Shown piece by piece: positions 58,995 to 64,000 of a stretch of DNA of 64,000 nucleotides. Origin of the DNA: an uncultured Ruminococcus sp. Its GTDB lineage: Bacteria > Bacillota > Clostridia > Oscillospirales > Ruminococcaceae. Position numbers and translations under genes: made by a program. The first letter of the stretch is position 1. The number at the start of each line of letters is the position of its first letter. The notes under the pieces are model-generated. The model did no database searches. It saw only the letters and a list, made by a program, of their open reading frames with translations, and was not told where the DNA came from. The stretch lies in assembly GCA_910579955.1 (NCBI GenBank), contig CAJTWE010000005.1, forward strand, positions 62,001 to 126,000. The letters are read 5' to 3'.

Positions 58995-60344
58995 ATGAAA
59001 AAGAAGAACAAGGCATTCTCCGCACTTGGAGTAATTGTTTCAATCATTCTTATCATCGTTGCAGCCGCAACACTGCTTGTAACAATTCTTTTTGCAAAGA
59101 AGGATACTCCTGAGCTTTTCGGTTATTATCTTTACATGCAAAAAACTACTGCTATGGAAGTTACAGACTCAACTGATGACTCTGCTTCTATTCATGCAGA
59201 GACTGTTGTATTTGCGAAAAAATACAACGGAACTGATCCATTATCGGTAAATAATGCCGTTTTGTGCGTCCTTGCTCCGGATGACTCCTCTCCAATTGAG
59301 GACAAGGATTCCGATGGCTATGCTATCCGCCGTATCCTCAGGATCGAGCCTAATGAGGAAACAGGCGAGCTTCTCTACTATCCTACAACAATGCAGCCTG
59401 ATACAGTAGGTACTGAGCCGGCTATTACAGGTTCATCCATTATTGGTTTGTGTGAATTTGAACACGCAGGTCTCTATTCATACATTACATTTGTACGCTC
59501 ACTGCCAGGCATTCTCCTGCTTCTGATGCTGCCTTGCGTACTTCTGATAGCTATGCTTATTATAAAGATCGTTCGTGCAAAGAATCGTAAAATGGATGAA
59601 AGTGCATATGCTTTTGAAGAAAGCTATGACGAAGTTCCGGGCGAAGATATTTACGATGAAGATTACGACGACGAGTATGATGACGAATACGATGACGAGG
59701 AAGAAGAGGACAACGGAGAATATATGGACAATGATTCTGAATATGAATCCGATTCAACAGCTCCTCTCTACACTCCTGAAAGCAGCAATACAAGTACACT
59801 TGACCGCAAGCGTATATCCATTGCACAAAACTTTACACCTAAGGCAGTAAATCCAAATTCACCATATCAGAAGGCTCGTACAATGCAGTTTAAAGCTCAG
59901 AAGGATGTGCCTATCCTGAATAATGCTCCATACGATCACCCTGTACAGCATTCTGCTGAAGAATATGTAGGAAAATATTCTGCTGCTTCTGCAAACAATT
60001 CCCCAGTTTCACATGAACAGCCTGTGGCAAGTCAGCCTGTCGCTCAGGAGCAGCCTGTATATCATGGCGCACACGAAGCTGATGGTACATCAAGCGGAAG
60101 AATATTCCGCAGCAGCAGCTCTATCTCATCATTCAAGAAACCAAATGTAGACGACATACTGAATGGTGATCCGGTTGCAAAGGCAGCAAATGAACGTCCT
60201 GAAAGACAAGCTTCTGCACCTGCTACAGAAAGTAGATCAACTTCTCAGACTTATTCTTCTTCAAAAAGAAGCGGTAGCTCTGTAGATAAAGCATCTGTAG
60301 ACGATCTTCTCGCAATGATCGAAAACCAGAAGAATAAGCTTTAA
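58995..60344 (+). CDS. Signal-peptidase-I-like membrane protein lacking catalytic residues, acidic tail
   Basis: A 449-aa protein with two transmembrane helices (about 10-34 and 170-194) around an outer domain, and a cytoplasmic tail of about 255 residues, very acidic at 205-250 (DDEYDDEYDDEEEEDN) and otherwise disordered. The first 200 residues resemble SipW/archaeal-type signal peptidases: PELFGYYLYMQKTTAMEV aligns with the family's LFGYxxxxVLSGSMEP, and the stretch before helix 2 aligns with its NVVGKV...GLLLLLL end. But the catalytic Ser of SGSM is replaced (TTAM, residues 51-54), and the THR His is Arg (IRR, 111-113). Thus probably a pseudo-enzyme. AGGAAGG precedes the ATG. Homology is by eye and could be wrong. 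Confidence 0.7.
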   Translation: MKKKNKAFSALGVIVSIILIIVAAATLLVTILFAKKDTPELFGYYLYMQKTTAMEVTDSTDDSASIHAETVVFAKKYNGTDPLSVNNAVLCVLAPDDSSPIEDKDSDGYAIRRILRIEPNEETGELLYYPTTMQPDTVGTEPAITGSSIIGLCEFEHAGLYSYITFVRSLPGILLLLMLPCVLLIAMLIIKIVRAKNRKMDESAYAFEESYDEVPGEDIYDEDYDDEYDDEYDDEEEEDNGEYMDNDSEYESDSTAPLYTPESSNTSTLDRKRISIAQNFTPKAVNPNSPYQKARTMQFKAQKDVPILNNAPYDHPVQHSAEEYVGKYSAASANNSPVSHEQPVASQPVAQEQPVYHGAHEADGTSSGRIFRSSSSISSFKKPNVDDILNGDPVAKAANERPERQASAPATESRSTSQTYSSSKRSGSSVDKASVDDLLAMIENQKNKL

Positions 60345-60376
60345 TTTAAAATTAGTATCCGGTATAACTATTAAAT

Positions 60377-60404
60377 AAGGACTGTCCATTTGGGCAGTCC
60401 TTTT
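60377..60404 (+). terminator. Terminator of the signal-peptidase-like gene
   Basis: AAGGACTG (60377-60384) and CAGTCCTT (60395-60402) around a 10-base loop that can pair further (TCC/GGG), then TTTT. Confidence 0.88.
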
Positions 60405-60438
60405 AATGTTTATACTAACAAAAATATTAACAAAAATA

Positions 60439-60480
60439 AAAACGAGTCTTGAAACGCAGCTGTTTACAAGACTCGTTTTG
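60439..60480. terminator. Second, bidirectional terminator
   Basis: AAAACGAGTCTTG (60439-60451) and CAAGACTCGTTTT (60467-60479), a perfect 13-bp stem with a 15-base loop and T-runs on both strands. It ends the reverse-strand kinase gene. Confidence 0.9.
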
Positions 60481-60506
60481 TTTTACATGCTATTTAATAC
60501 ACAATT

Positions 60507-61118
60507 TTAGCCTACAGTACGCTTTACAGCTTCAACGATCATATCAGCACAAAGATCTATACCAAGTGCGCTGCTGTTTAGGCACAGACTGTAATTCGAT
60601 TTATCATACCAATTTCCACCGGTATTGATGCTATAAAATGTCTCTCTTCTCTTATCAGACTTTTTAAGCATTGTTTCGGCTCTTCTAGGCTCAATACCGT
60701 AGCTTTCAACTGCTCTTTTGATTCTTGATTCCGTATCTGCATATATAAATGTACTGAACATTCTATCAAGATCACGAAGAATATAGCTTGCGCATCTGCC
60801 TACTATTACACAGTCCTCTTTCTCAGCAAGCTCTCTGATAATATTTGTCTCCACTATATATACCTTATCGGAAAGAGGCAGGTTATCCTCTATTGAACGG
60901 GTGGGATTAGAAGAAAGCATAAGAGTATACAAAAAGCTCTTAGGTGCTGCTTCTTCTGCACTTGCAAGATAATCTACTGAAACACCGCATCTCTCTGATG
61001 CCATTTCAAGTATCTCTCTATTATAAAACGGTATGCCAAGCTGTTCGGCTACCTTCTGACCGACCTCACGTCCGCCGCTGGCGTATTCTCTTTCTATAGT
61101 AATAATTCTGTTGCTCAT
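60507..61118 (-). CDS. Cytidylate kinase-like family protein
   Basis: A 203-aa P-loop-type protein of the cytidylate kinase-like family common in Firmicutes. ITIEREYASGGREVGQKVAEQL holds an atypical nucleotide loop (Ser-Gly-Gly-Arg-Glu), followed by FYNREILEMASERCGV, VIVGRCASYIL and a C-terminal GVDLCAD-like segment (LGIDLCADMIVEAV). True Cmk proteins have a longer substrate domain; here RRETFYSINTGGNWYDKSNYSLCLNS occupies the lid region. The substrate is unknown. GAAAGGAG lies before the ATG. Confidence 0.85.
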   Translation of the reverse strand: MSNRIITIEREYASGGREVGQKVAEQLGIPFYNREILEMASERCGVSVDYLASAEEAAPKSFLYTLMLSSNPTRSIEDNLPLSDKVYIVETNIIRELAEKEDCVIVGRCASYILRDLDRMFSTFIYADTESRIKRAVESYGIEPRRAETMLKKSDKRRETFYSINTGGNWYDKSNYSLCLNSSALGIDLCADMIVEAVKRTVG

Positions 61119-61296
61119 ATTTTAAAAGCTCCTTTCATGTAACATTAAATGATGTATAGATAAGTTTATAGTCCGATACACAGCACCGATGCCAGTATCT
61201 AAAGTACTTTATTTATTATAGCATATTTCGTACAAAAAAACACTAATTTTTTCATATTTTTTATTAGAATACCTAATTTTCGGCACTTTCAACAAC

Positions 61297-61339
61297 AAAA
61301 AAGGCGCTGTATTATGCATTTTGCAAGTACACAGCAGCC
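61297..61339 (-). terminator. Terminator of the GH5 gene
   Basis: GGCGCTGT (61303-61310) and ACAGCAGCC (61331-61339) pair with one bulge around a long loop; on the minus strand TTTTTT follows. Confidence 0.85.
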
Positions 61340-61369
61340 TTTTCTTTTATTTCGTTAACAAATTTGACC

Positions 61370-63520
61370 TTATTCAGCGCCACGCATGATAGCATTTACC
61401 AAAGACGGGTAGTACCATGTGCAATCTTTACGATTAAGAAGTCCAAATCCGTTATCACCATCAGCATTGAATGCACCGTTATCCCATACAAAGCATTTAA
61501 TACCCTGTTTCTTGGCACTTCTGACATAATACTCAAAATGCGCCGCACGATCTGAAACATTCTCATTTTTATTTACAGAACCAAATTCATCAATAATAAC
61601 CGGTACGCCCTTACTTATAAATGTATCTGCAAGATACTGGAAGTTCTTATCAAGCTCTGCCTTATCAGCATCACTGCCCCATGTTGAACGTGAATCCTCA
61701 GTACCGCAGAAATCCCACGGTGCATAACTGTGAATAGATACAATAATATGATCATCATCAGGAACTTTGACTGCACTTACAGCCTCTTCGGTAATAGACT
61801 GCGCATGCGATGTTATAATAAGCGTACGGTCAGCATTTAGTCCGCCCGTACTGCGAACTGTTTCAACGAATTTTGCGAAAAGCTGATTTATAACATCACG
61901 TTCCTCAGGAGTACCGCCGCTCCACTCATTAGGAGAACCTACAACACGAGGTTCATTCATACCCTCAAATATCAAATGATGGTCGTATTCGCCGAATGTA
62001 CTACAGATTTGCTTCCAGATATTCATAAGCTTCTTTTCCACTGCTGCCTGCTCACTATACAAAGGCTTTAGCCAAGTGTAATCATCATGGTGTACATTCA
62101 GGATAACGTACATTCCATTATCATAGGCATAGTCAACGACTTCCTTTACACGAGCCATCCAAGCGGAATCTATAGTGCCATCATCAGAAATATGGTCAGT
62201 CCATGAAACGGGTATACGAACTGCATTGAATCCTGCTTGCTGTACTGCGTCTATCATTGCCTTGGTAGTTTTTGGATTTCCCCATCCTGTTTCTGCATCA
62301 GATGTCTTGGTATTGTAACTATCAAGTGTGTTGCCCAAATTCCAACCTACTTTAATATCTGCAACTATCTCCGAGGATGACATTTTATTAACCTCTTCGG
62401 AAGAAGCAGTTGTACCGGCTTTACCGCTGACTTCTTCATTATCGGTGGCAGCATTTACATGGTTTTGCTCACCCGTTGAATTGCTATAGCGAACAGATAC
62501 TCTGTCAAGAGTTACAGTTGACTGTTCACTCCACCAAAAACCAAGCATAACCTGACCATCCGCTGCAATATCTGCCTTTACGTTATCAGGAACTATCCAT
62601 GTAAGAGAAAGATTTGATGAATCTGTAATAACAGCGACATCACCACTCTGATACCAGTTTTCATCCGTTGCAGCCTTACTTCCATCCTTTAAAGAAACAC
62701 CAAAAGCACCTGAGAATTTGCCCAGAGAACCGCTTGATGAAATATCAAATGTAACAGTTTGAAGTGTATCATCCTTATTTATAAGCTCGGATAAATCAAT
62801 ATGCCCTGTTTTTGAATCTTCATCGTCATAGCTCAGATTAATAGCAGGCGAAATGGCTGTTTGACCATCTACAGGAAGCTCGGCTGTACGTGTATAGCTG
62901 CATACAATACTGCTCAGACGTACCTGCTGTACTTCACTCCACCAGTAGCCAATAAGCACCTCACCGTTTTCATCAACGTACTTTGCAGCTTCATCAGGAA
63001 CATTCCATGTGATTTCCGCATACGCTCCATTTACCGAACACTCAAAGTCGTCTGACTGGTACCATCCCTCATCTGTAGCGGCTGCACATTCATCTGTAAC
63101 AGATATACCACATCCGCCCTTATAATTCACCATATCAGAAACACCATCTGCTGCATAAAAAATAAATGTAAACGAATGAACGGTGTCTCCCTCTTCTATC
63201 ATATCAGAAAGCTTTGCCTTATAAGTGTTAGTTCCATCCCTGTCAAGTACAGCGTCAATACCTGTTATCTCAGCACCAAGGGTAGAACTTACAGTTTCGG
63301 TAGGGCTTACATGTTCAGTAGCAGCTTCCTCCGAAACCGTTGTCGTAGCTGCCTTTTCAGTCGTTGTTGCCTCAGTAGCCTGCTCTGTAGCAACAGTAGT
63401 TGCAGCAGGTGATGTCTCTTCTGTTTTGCTGCTGTCATCTCCGCCTGTACAGCCTGTGACGACTGTTCCAAGGCTTATCATTGCAAGCACAGATGCAAGA
63501 TATGATTTCCATTTCATCAT
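61370..63520 (-). CDS. GH5 cellulase, surface lipoprotein with duplicated beta-sandwich domain
   Basis: A 716-aa endoglucanase anchored as a lipoprotein: signal with lipobox Cys C24 (VVTGCTGG), then a Thr/Ala/Glu linker. Two related beta-rich modules (about 90-230 and 231-355; shared words ATDExWYQSxD and GYWWSE or GFWWSE) resemble carbohydrate-binding domains described from R. flavefaciens, but I cannot name the family. The GH5 barrel (about 375-710) has VGWNLGNTLDSYN, RIPVSWTDH, the acid E523 in FEGMNEPRVVG and nucleophile E645 in IIDEFGSVNK. There is no dockerin: this cellulase is held to the membrane, not to a scaffold. A second ATG directly follows the start, and GGAG lies upstream. Confidence 0.93.
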   Translation of the reverse strand: MMKWKSYLASVLAMISLGTVVTGCTGGDDSSKTEETSPAATTVATEQATEATTTEKAATTTVSEEAATEHVSPTETVSSTLGAEITGIDAVLDRDGTNTYKAKLSDMIEEGDTVHSFTFIFYAADGVSDMVNYKGGCGISVTDECAAATDEGWYQSDDFECSVNGAYAEITWNVPDEAAKYVDENGEVLIGYWWSEVQQVRLSSIVCSYTRTAELPVDGQTAISPAINLSYDDEDSKTGHIDLSELINKDDTLQTVTFDISSSGSLGKFSGAFGVSLKDGSKAATDENWYQSGDVAVITDSSNLSLTWIVPDNVKADIAADGQVMLGFWWSEQSTVTLDRVSVRYSNSTGEQNHVNAATDNEEVSGKAGTTASSEEVNKMSSSEIVADIKVGWNLGNTLDSYNTKTSDAETGWGNPKTTKAMIDAVQQAGFNAVRIPVSWTDHISDDGTIDSAWMARVKEVVDYAYDNGMYVILNVHHDDYTWLKPLYSEQAAVEKKLMNIWKQICSTFGEYDHHLIFEGMNEPRVVGSPNEWSGGTPEERDVINQLFAKFVETVRSTGGLNADRTLIITSHAQSITEEAVSAVKVPDDDHIIVSIHSYAPWDFCGTEDSRSTWGSDADKAELDKNFQYLADTFISKGVPVIIDEFGSVNKNENVSDRAAHFEYYVRSAKKQGIKCFVWDNGAFNADGDNGFGLLNRKDCTWYYPSLVNAIMRGAE

Positions 63521-63569
63521 TTTTGTTCTCCTTTTACTGTTATATTATTGTTATGTCTATGTAGGAAAC

Positions 63570-63597
63570 CGTGCATATGCATATGCATATAGGCACG
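63570..63597. promoter_or_regulatory. Palindrome upstream of the GH5 gene
   Basis: A 16-base perfect palindrome (ATATGCATATGCATAT, 63575-63590) is flanked by CGTGC (63570-63574) and GCACG (63593-63597). It lies 50-77 bases upstream of the GH5 start and could be a repressor or activator site, or a cruciform. Confidence 0.4.
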
Positions 63598-63614
63598 ATC
63601 CCTTTTATCATAAG

Positions 63615-63645
63615 AACAGGCTGCTCCGAACTTAAGCAGCCTGTT
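63615..63645. terminator. Hairpin after the sugar transferase gene
   Basis: AACAGGCTGCT (63615-63625) and AGCAGCCTGTT (63635-63645), an 11-bp stem with a 9-base loop. T content is good on plus (TTTCTTT) and weak on minus, the direction of the gene. Confidence 0.7.
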
Positions 63646-63676
63646 TCTTTATGTACATATCAAAATACGCTTCAAC

Positions 63677-64000
63677 TTAACGAGCGCCCTTCTTATCAAA
63701 GACTACCTTCACAGTCTTAAACATAAGCTTCATATCAGACTTCATTGAACGTTTTTCTATGTACTCAATATCACTTTCAACCCATTCTTCAAAAGGCATA
63801 TCACTTCTGCCATTGCATTGGCAGTAGCAAGAAAGACCGCTTTTTACCAAAAGCCTCTGCATCTGGTGCGGCGTATAGAGATTTACCTCACGAGGAAGCG
63901 GCGGTCTTGGTCCGATAAGTGACATATCGCCTTTCAATACATTCCAAAGCTGCGGAAGCTCGTCAATTGATGTCTTTCTTAAAAATCGTCCTATTCTTGT
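63677..64000 (-). CDS. Bacterial sugar transferase, C-terminal part (cut by window edge)
   Basis: The C-terminal 107 residues of an undecaprenyl-phosphate sugar phosphotransferase (WcaJ/PglC-like catalytic domain), which starts lipid-linked glycan synthesis for exopolysaccharide. The frame is open to the window end, and the text reads ...RIGRFLRKTSIDELPQLWNV, then KGDMSLIGPRPPLPREV, the catalytic-domain signature. It ends with VKVVFDKKGAR. The TTG at 63935-63937 is not a start. Membrane helices would lie upstream. Confidence 0.94.
   Translation of the reverse strand, partial: TRIGRFLRKTSIDELPQLWNVLKGDMSLIGPRPPLPREVNLYTPHQMQRLLVKSGLSCYCQCNGRSDMPFEEWVESDIEYIEKRSMKSDMKLMFKTVKVVFDKKGAR

Overview
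The window reads as chromosome of a low-GC, Gram-positive anaerobe of the Ruminococcus type (Oscillospiraceae; cellulolytic species such as R. flavefaciens or R. champanellensis are the nearest fit). The reasons are three proteins ending in dockerin modules, GH9 and GH5 cellulases, long poly-threonine linkers, a GTP-type PEP carboxykinase, a FabK-based fatty-acid operon, a spore protease and strongly consensus sigma-A promoters (TTGACA-17-TATAAT). No rRNA, insertion sequence, prophage or CRISPR array was seen. There is one tRNA, for Thr with anticodon CGU.

Layout. 0-3 kb: the end of polA, then rimI, a Dabb-domain protein and tsaD. 3-6 kb: a highly expressed pckG and an AT-rich alpha/beta hydrolase. 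6-8 kb: a threonine-rich surface protein. 8-11 kb: dusB, a YdcF protein, a LytTR/DUF3021 pair and an unidentified small gene. 11.5-15.5 kb: greA, lysS, a coiled-coil membrane protein and endonuclease IV. 15.7-21.4 kb: a dockerin-bearing GH9 cellulase and a three-repeat dockerin protein. 21.6-25.4 kb: a MerR regulator, a DUF4364 protein, aroC and aroB. 25.6-30.1 kb: two M16 peptidase homologues, lgt and folD. 30.2-38.6 kb: a minus-strand operon fabH-fabK-fabG-fabF-accB-fabZ-accC-accD-accA-acpP. 38.9-42.8 kb: fabD, transcribed divergently and leading aroE, aroK, an amidohydrolase and a membrane protein. 42.9-48.4 kb: ilvE, a Ca2+-type P-ATPase, gpr and rpsT. 48.5-49.7 kb: a small accessory patch with two XRE regulators, a 65-aa protein and MazF without an antitoxin. 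49.8-56.2 kb: birA, a sugar ABC importer, a ComEA-like protein and an LDH/MDH-family dehydrogenase. 56.7-64 kb: a dockerin-bearing C39-type peptidase with SH3b domains, tRNA-Thr, a protein resembling an inactive signal peptidase, a cytidylate-kinase-like protein, a lipoprotein GH5 cellulase and the 3' end of a sugar transferase gene.

How the genes work together. Extracellular cellulose degradation (GH9, GH5, two other dockerin proteins) feeds sugar uptake (solute-binding protein and two permeases). PEPCK, together with a dehydrogenase that carries malate-type Arg in the specificity loop, fits a succinate-forming fermentation. BirA biotinylates AccB, which AccC and AccA/AccD use to make malonyl-CoA for FabD, FabH, FabF, FabG, FabZ and FabK. 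Four of the seven shikimate-pathway genes lie in two blocks on either side of the fatty-acid locus.

Observations most worth following: a triple-repeat dockerin protein whose modules recall cohesins; a SipW-like protein lacking both catalytic residues; a structured rpsT leader; a hairpin that sequesters the ribosome site of the Ca2+-ATPase; an 11-bp dyad around the -35 box in the XRE/65-aa module; and a MerR promoter with a 19-bp spacer. All functions are inferred by reading the sequence; no database search was run.
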